Part shown: piece after piece, positions 43,863 through 52,153 of the stretch | Position numbering within the stretch: position 1 is the first letter of the stretch | Layout of the letters: every line of letters starts with the position of its first letter | The notes under the pieces: model-generated | Seen by the model: the letters and a program-made list of their open reading frames with translations, nothing else | Databases searched by the model: none | What the model was told of the DNA's origin: nothing | From: Mycobacterium kansasii ATCC 12478 | GTDB taxonomy: Bacteria > Actinomycetota > Actinomycetes > Mycobacteriales > Mycobacteriaceae | Assembly: GCF_000157895.3 (NCBI RefSeq) | Contig: NC_022663.1 | Coordinates: 3,720,001 to 3,784,000, forward strand | Direction of reading: 5' to 3' | Length of the DNA stretch: 64,000 nt | Program-made: the position numbers and the translations under genes

Positions 43863-44903
43863 TTATCGCAGACTGTAGAGGGTTTGGAGTTGGTCTTCGG
43901 TGAGTGGCTCGGTGGCCGCGGTGTTGATCGCGGGGGTGGCGGCGTTGATCGCTTGACGCATCATGTCCAGGGTTGCAAAGGCATAGAAAGCTGCTGTGGT
44001 GGAAGCGTTTTCGTGGCCGAGGAGGCGCATGATGATCGGTAGCGGGATGCCCTGCTGGTAGAGATCCATCGCTTTGGTCTTCCGCAGCAGGTGACAGTGG
44101 ATGTTCGCCGGGATCGAAGGGCATTGAGTACGCGCGGATTCGGCGGCCTGCTTGAGCACGGCGGCGACCGTGTCAGCGGACAGTTCGGCAGGTCGCCCGC
44201 GATGCAGACTGTAGAACAATGGCCGTCTCGCGGGCAGTTTGGTGATGTTCGGGTGGAACTCGTCGAGGTAGACGTGCAGATGGCCGATGGTCTTGTCGGT
44301 AAGGGGCACGACGCGGGTCTTGTTGCCCTTGCCGGTAAGCAGGATGTGGCCGGGCTCGGTCAGGCGGAGATCGCCCAGGGTCAGGCCGGTGATCTCGCCC
44401 ACGCGAGCCGCGGTGTCGTAGAGCAGAATGAGCAGCATCCGGTTCCTGCGAGATTTCGCTGTCTGCCCGGTGAACGCGGCAAGGATCGCCCGGGTTTGAG
44501 CTTCGGTGAGGTACTCGACGGGCCTGCGGGGCCCCGCCGGCGCTTTGAGGGCCTTGGCTGCCTGGCTGAGCGCGACGAGCGTGAGATCTTCGTAGGCCGC
44601 GTAGGCCAGGAACGCCTTGATGGCGCTGAGGCGCAACGTGACGGTCTTGGGCGTGTAGTGCCGCTGATCGGTCATCCAAGCCAGCCATCCCTTCAGGTGT
44701 GGACGGTCGAAGCGATCGAAGCTGACGTGCTCACGTCCGATGTGCTCAGCCTCAGCGAGGTAGTCCAGGAAGCACTCCAGGCTGATCCGATATGCCTCAA
44801 CCGTTTTCGGTGACAGTCCTCTGGTCTTGGGTATGTAGGAGTGCAGATAATCGCGGGCGACCCCGAAGAAGTCCGGCGCACCGGTATGTGGGTCGCGTCT
44901 CAT
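43863..44903 (-). CDS. RIT tyrosine recombinase, third gene
   Basis: This 346-residue phage-integrase-family recombinase has an N-terminal SAM-like domain (SPKTVEAYRISLECFLDYL) at about residues 20-105. The catalytic domain has AARVGEITGL (Arg I), LTGKGNKTRVVPLT (Lys), HCHLLRKTKAMDL (Arg II with Lys where His is usual), LLGHENASTT (His/Trp position) and the Tyr in AAFYAF. The HxxR-to-K change at the second His may lower activity. ATG 44903 overlaps the stop of the preceding gene by one base. It is last of the trio and ends six bases before the left terminal repeat. Confidence 0.88.
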   Translation of the reverse strand: MRRDPHTGAPDFFGVARDYLHSYIPKTRGLSPKTVEAYRISLECFLDYLAEAEHIGREHVSFDRFDRPHLKGWLAWMTDQRHYTPKTVTLRLSAIKAFLAYAAYEDLTLVALSQAAKALKAPAGPRRPVEYLTEAQTRAILAAFTGQTAKSRRNRMLLILLYDTAARVGEITGLTLGDLRLTEPGHILLTGKGNKTRVVPLTDKTIGHLHVYLDEFHPNITKLPARRPLFYSLHRGRPAELSADTVAAVLKQAAESARTQCPSIPANIHCHLLRKTKAMDLYQQGIPLPIIMRLLGHENASTTAAFYAFATLDMMRQAINAATPAINTAATEPLTEDQLQTLYSLR

Positions 44904-45853
44904 CAGAATCCCACCTGCGGTAGCAGGGACTGGCGGTCCCGGGTGATGTCGGCGTAGGCGGCCATGAAATCGGGCGAGGTGTGCACGTAGTAGTACGTGC
45001 TGTCAAAGGTTGCGTGGCCCATGTAACGAGACAGGTAGGGCAGCATCGCGGTGACGTCGTCACCGGCGGTCATCCACCGCTGGATATTGGCGTAGGCGAA
45101 GTGATGCCGCAAATCGTAGGGCCGTGGCTGTTGACCGGCCACGGGCCGGTCAAGCCCGGCCTGGTCCCAGATGCGGCCGAATATCTTCCCGACTGTTGCC
45201 GCGCTGACCTGGTTGCCGGTAGCGGAGACGAAAAACGTTCGGCGCGAGGCGAAATGATCTCGCGAGGTCCGGTCGCACGTGTCGAGGATCTCGACCACCT
45301 CGGCGGTCAGCGGCAGCCTGCGGCCGCGATGGCCTTTGGACCAAATGATGTCGATGTGTCCGGCGTCGAGGTCGACCTGACCGGTCTGCAAGGCGCGGGT
45401 TTCGCCGGTCCGCAGCCCGCACGAGTGCATCAAGGTGAAAAACGCGGCCGCCTGCCACCGCCACGGGCATGGCGTCTGAACCCGGGCGGCGGCAGCGAAG
45501 AACAATTCGATTTCACGCCGAGACAGCAGATAGGGATGAGCGGCAACGATAGGGGCTTTCCACCGATCAGAGAGCACATACGCGCCAGGGATCTCGTTCA
45601 TTGCCATCCAGCGGCCGACGTCACGGATGTAGGACATCCAGGACCGGTAACGGCCCGAATGTTGCAGCTGAACAGCGACCCAGCCTTCAACCGTGTCCTT
45701 GTCGAACACCGTGCGGTCGTGCTCGGCGCAGTAGGCGTCGAACCGTTTCAGGTACCAGATGCGGGAAGCGCCAGTGAATCCCATCTTCGCCTTGAACGCC
45801 AGATAGGCATCCAGCTCGGTGGCGAACGCGCTGGTCAAGCCGTGGCCGCTCAT
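44903..45853 (-). CDS. RIT tyrosine recombinase, second gene
   Basis: This 316-residue tyrosine recombinase is the middle gene of the trio. Arg I is in CGLRTGETRAL, Lys in WSKGHRGRRLPL, the box II motif is YDLRHHFAYANI, box III is YMGHATFDSTYYY with the nucleophile Tyr among the last three. The N-terminal arm (AYLAFKAKMGFTGAS) binds DNA. ATG 45853 overlaps the first gene's TGA (ATGA); a longer start at 45886 is less likely because it lies inside that gene. All catalytic residues look intact. Confidence 0.88.
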   Translation of the reverse strand: MSGHGLTSAFATELDAYLAFKAKMGFTGASRIWYLKRFDAYCAEHDRTVFDKDTVEGWVAVQLQHSGRYRSWMSYIRDVGRWMAMNEIPGAYVLSDRWKAPIVAAHPYLLSRREIELFFAAAARVQTPCPWRWQAAAFFTLMHSCGLRTGETRALQTGQVDLDAGHIDIIWSKGHRGRRLPLTAEVVEILDTCDRTSRDHFASRRTFFVSATGNQVSAATVGKIFGRIWDQAGLDRPVAGQQPRPYDLRHHFAYANIQRWMTAGDDVTAMLPYLSRYMGHATFDSTYYYVHTSPDFMAAYADITRDRQSLLPQVGF

Positions 45854-47049
45854 GACCGCACAGCTTCTGGGACCGGCAGAACGCAATCGAGCAGACGTCG
45901 CCGGTCGACGCTCATGTAGAGGTTCGTCGATTCTTCGCTGGCGTGGCCCAGCACTGCCGCGATCGTCGGCAGTGGAACCGCTGCGGCCAGCAGCCGGGAC
46001 GCGGCGTTGTGGCGCAGCAACCGGGTTCCCGCCTTCGCCTCGGCCACCCCCGCTTTCCGGAATGTCTCGACGGTCACCCGGTGCACCGTCGCGTGGTCGT
46101 TGAGCCGGGTGTGTGGCGCTTTCATACGCAGGAATAGGTGATCATCGCCGGAGCTGGGACGCTCGTCGAGCACATAAGAAGCCAGCTTGCCCAGCAGCAG
46201 CGCCGGCAACGGCAGCGTCAGCGGGTTGCCCGTCTTCTGCTGCACGATCCCGATCGTGTGCCCACGCCAGTCGACATCACCGATCCGCAGCGCCACGATG
46301 TCACAGGCCCGCAATCCCGTCGTCAATGCGAGCAAAGTGATCGCGGCGTCTCGCGCGCTGACCACCCCCGACGCACACGCACGAACAACCAGCTCTTCAT
46401 CGGCGTCGCCCAAGAGGGGGACTATCGCGTGAAAGCGTTTGACGCCAGCCAGATTCAGCGCATTAACCAGATCGGCGCGGCCGGTGAACTTCAGGAACGG
46501 ACGAAAGTTCGACACCACCCAAAACAGCGATGACCTGGCCCACCGATCCAGTATGGATTCCAAAAACGCCAAGACACTGGCACCATCCGCGCCGTCCAGC
46601 ACGGCGATCCCGCGTCTTTCCAGGAACACCAGGTAGCTTCGCGCCACCCTTCCATAGGCCTCGCGGGTGGCCGGTGCCAGACCGCGCCGGCCCATCTCGG
46701 CCTCCCACGTGGCGTCCAGCGCAACGAAGTCGCCGCCCACCGGCCGTGGGCCTCCGCCGCCGCGGCCACGAACCGCCAGGTCCACCCGCCCGGTCTGCAC
46801 ATAGGAGTCGAACACCGTAACAAGACGCCGGTAATCGAACCGGCGCTGCGCGCTGAACCGGCCGGTGCGTACACTGGTCGTCATCGAGGCGAACTCCACA
46901 CCCAAGCCGGTGGAATACTCACGCCCCGAGGCAAACTCAGTCAGCGCCTTGATCGTCTTGGCGTACTGACCAACCGTCGATTCCATATAGCCGGCCGCCC
47001 GCAACTCCGCCACGACAACCGCGCCGATCCCACTGACCGTCGTATCCAT
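45850..47049 (-). CDS. RIT tyrosine recombinase, first gene
   Basis: This 399-residue recombinase leads the trio. ATG 47049 follows AAGGAG; an adjacent GTG is possible. Residues ~1-180 contain two SAM-like DNA-binding stretches (YMESTVGQYAKTIKALTEF and APATREAYGRVARSYLVFL), longer than in the other two. The catalytic part has TTGLRACDIVALR, QQKTGNPLTLPL, RLLRHNAASRLL, VLGHASEESTNLYMSVD. The set of residues is complete. Its three-gene coupling suggests that the proteins work together as one recombination complex. Confidence 0.88.
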   Translation of the reverse strand: MDTTVSGIGAVVVAELRAAGYMESTVGQYAKTIKALTEFASGREYSTGLGVEFASMTTSVRTGRFSAQRRFDYRRLVTVFDSYVQTGRVDLAVRGRGGGGPRPVGGDFVALDATWEAEMGRRGLAPATREAYGRVARSYLVFLERRGIAVLDGADGASVLAFLESILDRWARSSLFWVVSNFRPFLKFTGRADLVNALNLAGVKRFHAIVPLLGDADEELVVRACASGVVSARDAAITLLALTTGLRACDIVALRIGDVDWRGHTIGIVQQKTGNPLTLPLPALLLGKLASYVLDERPSSGDDHLFLRMKAPHTRLNDHATVHRVTVETFRKAGVAEAKAGTRLLRHNAASRLLAAAVPLPTIAAVLGHASEESTNLYMSVDRRRLLDCVLPVPEAVRS

Positions 47050-47187
47050 CACCGTCTCCTTCCACAGACGTAGAGATACGACGGACGCTAACCACCACCC
47101 GAAACGTTAAGCCGAGAAATCCGCCAGCACCCCCCACGAGCGCAGGACATCTCCGCAGATCCTCGGCTTAACACAGACCTCGGCATA

Positions 47188-47221
47188 ATCGGCGTTAAGC
47201 CGAATTCGGCTTAATTCCGAT
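47188..47221 (+). repeat. RIT core site, right copy
   Basis: This is identical, in the same orientation, to the 34 bases at 43736-43769. It separates the RIT end on its left from the IS fragment on its right. Confidence 0.8.
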
Positions 47222-47518
47222 CGCGGCTGCCAGTACACCTCAGCGCAACTGGCGCGGTTCGCCCGCGAGCACAACCTGGCTCGCTCGGTTGGTCGCACCG
47301 CGGTGTGTTGGGACAATGCTCAAGCCGAATCCTTCTGGGCCACATTAAAAGTCGAGTTTTACGACCGATGCTTGTGGCCGACCAAAGCAGCCGCCAAGCT
47401 CGCCGTGGGCGATTGGATCGAACGCGTCTATAACCGGCGCCGCCGCCACTCGGCCCTCGCTATGATGAGGCCGGTCGAATTCGAAGACCGACTCATTCAG
47501 ACGGCACAAGCCGCCTGA
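47222..47518 (+). pseudogene. IS3-family orfB 3' fragment, right copy
   Basis: This plus-strand fragment reads RGCQYTSAQLARFAREHNL, VGRTAVCWDNAQAESFWATL and RRRRHSALAMMRPVEFEDRL. It begins at the same codon as the left copy, so the break is exact on both sides, and its frame is intact to the stop. The first half of the transposase is absent from the window. Confidence 0.86.
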
Positions 47519-47567
47519 CCGTGTGTCCACTAAAAGGGGTCAAGCCCATTCTGCCTAGGATTTCGCT

Positions 47568-48623
47568 ATGACGGCGGCCACTCGGGCAGCAGGAAAGATC
47601 ATTGCTGGCCGGTACGAGGTGCGAAAAGCTCTGGGTAGCGGAGCATTTGGTGAAGTGTACGAGGTGTTTGATCACAACCTCAAACAGGTGTGCGCCCTCA
47701 AGATCCACAATCGGATGGTGGCGGGGCCTTGGACCGAGGCGCAGATCCTCCGGCAGCTGGACGGCGAGTACATCCTCAAGGTGTTAAACGCGGACCTCGC
47801 TGAAGGCGCCCCGTACGTCGTGACACACCTGGCGACCAACGGCACAATCGCCGACCAGATCCAGCCCGACGTCGGGGTTCCGATCACCGCGGCTGTCCGG
47901 TGGGCTCGGCAGGCATGTCAGGGCGTCGCCCGTATCCACGATCAGAAGTTGCTGCACCGCGACCTCAAACCCGAGAACCTTTTCATCGACGGTCGTCACG
48001 ACGTTCTAGTCGGAGACCTTGGACTCGCCCAACTCCAGGATGAAAACGGCCTGGCCGATGCCGCCGGAAGCATCCCAACTATGGCACCGGAAATCGCACG
48101 AATTGGTGCACCGGGACAGAACCCTACGACGGCGCGCGTGTATAGCATCGCCGCAGATGTGTACAGCCTCGGGGCAACTCTGTTTTGGATGCTCGCTGGC
48201 GCTCAGCCCGTCCCGGGAACGTCGTCATACGACGACATCTGGAGGGCGTCCCAACCCGACCTCTGGGAGGTGGCTCCACATGTGCCGCAAGGCCTACGCG
48301 ACATCGTCAACAGGTCCATCGCGCGAGAGCCGGTCAAACGCTACGCCTCGGCGGCCGGGTTCGACTCCGCACTCGGCGGATGGTCACCACCTCCACGCCT
48401 TTGGACCCGCGTAAAGCCCCACCCCGGTCACGAGCAGTGTTTCAGCGGGACCAAAGGTGCTTCGCTCCTTGCGGTATGCGCAATTCCAACAGGCGTACGA
48501 ACACAGCTGAACATCGTCGCGTACCACTCGGCATCCGGGCGTGCCGTCACGAAGGCCCGTCGGACAGTACCGCGATCCGGGCTGTCAGCCGGTTTGCGCA
48601 GCGCCTTTCACGCGTGCAACTGA
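47568..48623 (+). CDS. Soluble Ser/Thr protein kinase with unknown C-terminal domain
   Basis: This 351-residue kinase has no membrane helix. Residues ~12-265 hold GSGAFGEVYEV, CALKIH with the Lys, HRDLKPENLF, GDLGLAQL (DLG instead of DFG) and MAPEIARIG. The last ~85 residues contain HPGHEQCFSGTKG, VCAIPTGVRTQLNIVAYHSASGR, an alpha/beta-like domain I do not recognise. ATG 47568 lies 15 bases after the inverted arm ends, with no room for a native promoter unless the IS end supplies it. Kinases of this soluble type occur among phage-defence and toxin genes, but nothing here proves that role. Confidence 0.75.
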   Translation: MTAATRAAGKIIAGRYEVRKALGSGAFGEVYEVFDHNLKQVCALKIHNRMVAGPWTEAQILRQLDGEYILKVLNADLAEGAPYVVTHLATNGTIADQIQPDVGVPITAAVRWARQACQGVARIHDQKLLHRDLKPENLFIDGRHDVLVGDLGLAQLQDENGLADAAGSIPTMAPEIARIGAPGQNPTTARVYSIAADVYSLGATLFWMLAGAQPVPGTSSYDDIWRASQPDLWEVAPHVPQGLRDIVNRSIAREPVKRYASAAGFDSALGGWSPPPRLWTRVKPHPGHEQCFSGTKGASLLAVCAIPTGVRTQLNIVAYHSASGRAVTKARRTVPRSGLSAGLRSAFHACN

Positions 48624-49055
48624 CGACTCACTCATCCCAGGAAATGCGCATTGGCGAACGTCACCTGGGGACACGCGCGGCCAAATCCCCAGACACGTGC
48701 TGCGGGGCCCTCGATACCGCATAGACCACCCAAACACAAAGGCCACGCCCTCTTTGGAGTTCGTGACCTTTACACCTGCAGTTCGTCGAACCGCTCGATG
48801 TCGCTGAAGGGGGACTTGAACCCACAGATCCCGAGGGAAGCCGCTGGTCCGGAGAATATAGACAGCCCCGTGGGGTAGCGCTCGGTCGGTGGCGCTGCGA
48901 GATCTGGGTTATGTCCAGGTCACGACCCCTCAGCATGTACGCCAAGGGCCAAATGGGCCAGCAACAGATTTGAGGATCGAATTTACGGGGAAAGTACGGG
49001 ATTCTGCCGAGACAGGTTTGCTGGCAAACCTCGATATGCCGTCGAGCTGGATGTA
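48624..49055. other. Gene-free right edge of the island
   Basis: No supportable gene lies between the kinase and tRNA-Gly. On the minus strand, GTGGGTTCAAGTCCCCC near 48810-48826 resembles a tRNA T-arm with one mismatch, possibly an old tRNA remnant. No integrase gene is present where one would normally be found. Confidence 0.45.
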
Positions 49056-49129
49056 TGGAGCCGATGACGGGAATCGAACCCGCGTATTCAGCTTGGGAAG
49101 CTGATGTTCTGCCATTGAACTACATCGGC
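49056..49129 (-). tRNA. tRNA-Gly (anticodon CCC)
   Basis: The sequence folds as a full cloverleaf: acceptor GCCGATG/CATCGGC, anticodon stem TCAGC/GCTGA with loop TTCCCAA, T-loop TTCGATT and an encoded CCA end. The discriminator is T. Its 3' 41 bases are duplicated at 38746-38786, making it the integration site of the island. The gene remains intact after integration. Confidence 0.96.
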
Positions 49130-49158
49130 GCGGTTGCTTCAGAAGGCTAGCATCCGGA

Positions 49159-49875
49159 TCATTCCATCACCCCCAGGCAGTAGAGGATCAAGAATCCGGC
49201 GAAGAACATCACCGCCATCCATGGCCGCTCCGGCGTCTCGTGCGCTTCGACCAGCAGCTCCTCGACAACCAGCCACAACAGGGCCGCCGCCGCAAACGCC
49301 AGCACCAGGGTGAGCACGGCAGCACTCGCGCCGCCGAGCAGCAGCGCACCCAGCACCGCCCCCACCGCGGTAACGAGGCTGACGCCACCGGTGGTCACTG
49401 CGGCGCGAACCCTCGGTACACCCGAGCCGGTCAGGCGCAGCGCCACCGACAGTCCCAGGAACAACACCTCGACCGTCAGGGCGAGCGCGATGATGAGCGC
49501 GGTCCGTCGAGACACGGTCGCGCCTGTTGCGACAAGTAACCCGTCGATGAAGAGGTCGACCGCGACCACGGCCAGAAACGCGACGGGCAGCGCGCCACCG
49601 GAACCCTCCCCGCCGGAACCTTCGTCGCCGTCGAAATGCCGAAGCCCCACCAGCACCGCAACACCCGCGCTAAAGCCCACGACGATCAGCCACAGCGAAC
49701 CCCGGGCACGTAAGTCCGGCAGCACCTCACCGGCCACTGCCGCCGTGACCACCCCTGCGGCGAAATGCTGTACGCCGCTGACGAGGGCAGGCGAGGGGCT
49801 CCGCACGACCGCGACCACGCCGCCGATGATCCCGGCGACAACGGGGAAGGCGACCAGGGACGCGGCCGTCGTCAC
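49159..49875 (-). CDS. ZIP-family metal transporter-like membrane protein
   Basis: This 238-residue membrane protein has about seven to eight hydrophobic helices. HFAAGVVTAAVAGEVLPDL fits a ZIP helix with metal-binding His and Glu, the variable loop has HFDGDEGSGGEGSGG, and VDLFIDGLLVATG may form the second metal motif. ZIP proteins import zinc or other divalent metals. It sits where M. tuberculosis has the integral membrane gene Rv0318c, and is probably its counterpart. The start is GTG 49875, divergent from pcp. Confidence 0.75.
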   Translation of the reverse strand: MTTAASLVAFPVVAGIIGGVVAVVRSPSPALVSGVQHFAAGVVTAAVAGEVLPDLRARGSLWLIVVGFSAGVAVLVGLRHFDGDEGSGGEGSGGALPVAFLAVVAVDLFIDGLLVATGATVSRRTALIIALALTVEVLFLGLSVALRLTGSGVPRVRAAVTTGGVSLVTAVGAVLGALLLGGASAAVLTLVLAFAAAALLWLVVEELLVEAHETPERPWMAVMFFAGFLILYCLGVME

Positions 49876-49953
49876 GATGCTGATGCCAACCTCCCGGGTC
49901 CGGTCGAAAATGTGTCAGCGGGCAAGCGCGCAAACCGCACATCAAGGAGCATC

Positions 49954-50622
49954 ATGTCGCAGGTACTGGTCACCGGATTCGGAGCGTACGGCAACACGCC
50001 CGCCAACCCGGCGCAGCTCACCGCCGAGGCGCTGGACGGTCGTATCATCGCCGGCGCCACAGTGACCGCCCGCATCGTGCCGAATGTGTTCTTCGAGTCG
50101 ATCGCCGTAACGCAGCAGGCCATCGCCGACGTTCGGCCGGACCTGGTGGTCATGTTGGGCGAATATCCGGGCCGCGCCGTGATCACCGTCGAGCGACTCG
50201 CGCAAAACATCAACGATTGCGGACGATACGGGCTTGCCGACAACGCCGGCACGGTTCTGGTCGGAGAGCAGACGGACCCGGCCGGCCCCGTCGCCTACCA
50301 TGCGACGGTACCGATCCGCGCCATGGTCGTAGCCATGCGCAAGGCCGGTGTGCCGGCCGACATCTCCGATGCCGCCGGAACGTTCGTCTGCAATCACCTG
50401 ATGTACGGCGTCTTGCACCACATCGCGAAGAACGGCCTGCCGATCCGCGCCGGCTGGATTCATCTGCCGTGCCTGCCCAGCGTTGCCGCCCTGGAGCACA
50501 ACCTCGGCGCTCCCAGCATGTCTGTGGAAACAGCGGTCGCCGGGGTCGCTGCGGGTATCGAGGCCGCCGTTCGACAATTGTCTGATATCGGCAAACCCGT
50601 CCGGTCTCGATTGCAGATCTGA
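49954..50622 (+). CDS. pcp: Pyrrolidone-carboxylate peptidase
   Basis: This 222-residue cysteine peptidase removes N-terminal pyroglutamate from peptides. It starts MSQVLVTGFGAYGNTPANP. The catalytic triad is Glu in VMLGEYPGR, Cys in AAGTFVCNHLMYG and His in GWIHLPCLPS. ATG 49954 follows AAGGAG; the longer frame to 49765 is antisense to the ZIP gene. Length and position equal those of Rv0319. Confidence 0.95.
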   Translation: MSQVLVTGFGAYGNTPANPAQLTAEALDGRIIAGATVTARIVPNVFFESIAVTQQAIADVRPDLVVMLGEYPGRAVITVERLAQNINDCGRYGLADNAGTVLVGEQTDPAGPVAYHATVPIRAMVVAMRKAGVPADISDAAGTFVCNHLMYGVLHHIAKNGLPIRAGWIHLPCLPSVAALEHNLGAPSMSVETAVAGVAAGIEAAVRQLSDIGKPVRSRLQI

Positions 50623-50730
50623 CATCACTACTGGTGGCGGCACCTTTGCCGGTGCGGTCGGATAAGCCGCTGGTTTACGCGAAGAATAATTTCCTATATA
50701 GGGATGTTTATTGTTTCGTGATCTCGTAGA

Positions 50731-51396
50731 GTGCGTCAGGTGGGAAGGCACTCCTTAGTCCGGGAACGGCGAAGGTCGCCAGCAGTCCTGGCCGCTGTCC
50801 TGGCCCCAGCTGCGGTTTTCTTCGCGGTGGCCGGAGACGTCGGTCCCCTCGACGCGCGTGTCGTCGACCAGGGTGACGGACCCTGCTGCGTGGAGATCGT
50901 GGCGGCCACTCCGCTGGCTTTGGTGTCGAGAATGCCTGGTAGCGAGGCCGGCATGGGTTTGGGAGGCGGCCAGTTCGCTGCGGCGTCTCGATGGCGGGTC
51001 GACACCCGGTCCCGGGCGCTGCCGCCGGGGGCTGCGCCGGAGCAGGGACTTCAGGTCAAGACGATCTTGGTCGCTCGTAGTCTCAGTGCGCTGTTCCCCG
51101 AGATCCACGAAATCGGCGGCGTTCGAGCTGACGCGCTGCGGTGGCATCCCAACGGGTTGGCGCTTGACGTGATGATTCCGGATCCGGGCAGCGCCGACGG
51201 TATTGCGCTGGGTAATCAGATCGTCGGATACGTGTTGCTGAACGCAAGCCGATTCGGCATACAGGATGCGATTTGGCGGGGCGTCTATTACACGCCCGAA
51301 GGCGCGCGGTCGACCGGTGCCGGCCATTACGATCACGTCCACATCACCACCACCGGCGGCGGCTACCCGACCGGGGAGGAAATCTACCTGCGCTGA
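50731..51396 (+). CDS. Exported protein with M15-like metal-binding domain (Rv0320 homologue)
   Basis: This 221-residue protein has an N-terminal signal or anchor (AVLAAVLAPAAVFFAVAG). The C-terminal half contains WHPNGLALDVMIPDP and GHYDHVHITT, which match the H-x6-D and HxxxH-type zinc ligands of VanY-like peptidases. Such domains cut peptidoglycan peptides, or bind them if inactive. No Glu is obvious between these motifs, so catalysis is uncertain. It starts at GTG 50731. Confidence 0.8.
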   Translation: MRQVGRHSLVRERRRSPAVLAAVLAPAAVFFAVAGDVGPLDARVVDQGDGPCCVEIVAATPLALVSRMPGSEAGMGLGGGQFAAASRWRVDTRSRALPPGAAPEQGLQVKTILVARSLSALFPEIHEIGGVRADALRWHPNGLALDVMIPDPGSADGIALGNQIVGYVLLNASRFGIQDAIWRGVYYTPEGARSTGAGHYDHVHITTTGGGYPTGEEIYLR

Positions 51397-51484
51397 GCTC
51401 GGCGCCAGCCGGTTGAGCAGCGCGCCACCGCGCCGCTGAGCCGGCACGAGCCGTTGCGCGCCCACCGGCAGCTACGCTCGTCGG

Positions 51485-52057
51485 GTGCTGCTCTCTGACC
51501 GTGACCTCAGAGCCGAAATCTCCGCCGGACGACTGGGCATCGACCCGTTCGACGACAGCCTGGTGCAGCCGTCCAGCGTCGACGTCCGACTCGACTGCCT
51601 GTTTCGGGTCTTCAACAACACTCGCTACACCCACATCGATCCCGCCAGGCAGCAGGACGAGCTGACCAGCCTGGTGGAGCCGGCCACAGGAGATCCGTTC
51701 GTCCTACACCCCGGCGAGTTTGTGCTGGCCTCGACGTTGGAGCTGTTCACGCTGCCCGACGATCTCGCCGGACGGCTGGAAGGCAAGTCGTCGCTGGGCC
51801 GGCTGGGATTGCTCACCCACTCCACCGCCGGCTTCATCGATCCCGGCTTCAGTGGCCACATCACGCTGGAGCTGTCCAACGTCGCCAACCTGCCGATAGC
51901 GCTGTGGCCGGGAATGAAAATCGGCCAGTTGTGCATTCTGCGATTGACCAGCCCGGCTGAGCACCCGTACGGGAGCAGCGGTGTCGGATCCAAGTATCAA
52001 GGTCAGCGCGGCCCGACGCCGTCGCGTTCCTATGTGAACTTCATACGTTCTACATAG
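51485..52057 (+). CDS. dcd: dCTP deaminase / dUTPase
   Basis: This 190-residue enzyme converts dCTP to dUTP and, in M. tuberculosis, on to dUMP for thymidylate synthesis. It starts MLLSDRDLRAEI. Family motifs are QPSSVDVRLD, GRLEGKSSLGRLGL and STAGFIDPGFSGHITLEL with the catalytic Glu. SGVGSKYQGQRGP at the C-terminus is the nucleotide-closing tail. The start is GTG 51485. Position and length equal those of Rv0321. Confidence 0.96.
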   Translation: MLLSDRDLRAEISAGRLGIDPFDDSLVQPSSVDVRLDCLFRVFNNTRYTHIDPARQQDELTSLVEPATGDPFVLHPGEFVLASTLELFTLPDDLAGRLEGKSSLGRLGLLTHSTAGFIDPGFSGHITLELSNVANLPIALWPGMKIGQLCILRLTSPAEHPYGSSGVGSKYQGQRGPTPSRSYVNFIRST

Positions 52058-52153
52058 CTTCGGGCCGGCTCCCGGCATTGTTTGTTGGACTAACATCTTT
52101 TTAGGCGTGTTCTGCTCCAGTCCACCGCCGGTCACAAAACCTTGGGAGGGGTT

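Larger units (their letters stand above)
43741..47214. mobile_element. Recombinase-in-trio (RIT) element
   Basis: Three different tyrosine recombinases are packed on the minus strand with overlapping start and stop codons, flanked by inverted 87-base ends and palindromic cores. This is the known RIT layout. It is flanked by two inverted fragments of the same IS rather than by the two halves of one IS. Confidence 0.87.
47101..47553. repeat. Right arm of the inverted repeat
   Basis: This is the mirror of 43405-43856: 87 bases of RIT end, the 34-base core at 47188-47221, then an IS3-family orfB fragment and IS terminus ending TCAAGCCCATTCTG at 47553. No target duplication is visible beyond the two arms. 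Confidence 0.9.

Noticed and set aside
43863..47049. The trio as the integrase of the tRNA-Gly island
   Set aside because: The three genes form a complete RIT element with their own ends, located in the middle of the island rather than at the tRNA.
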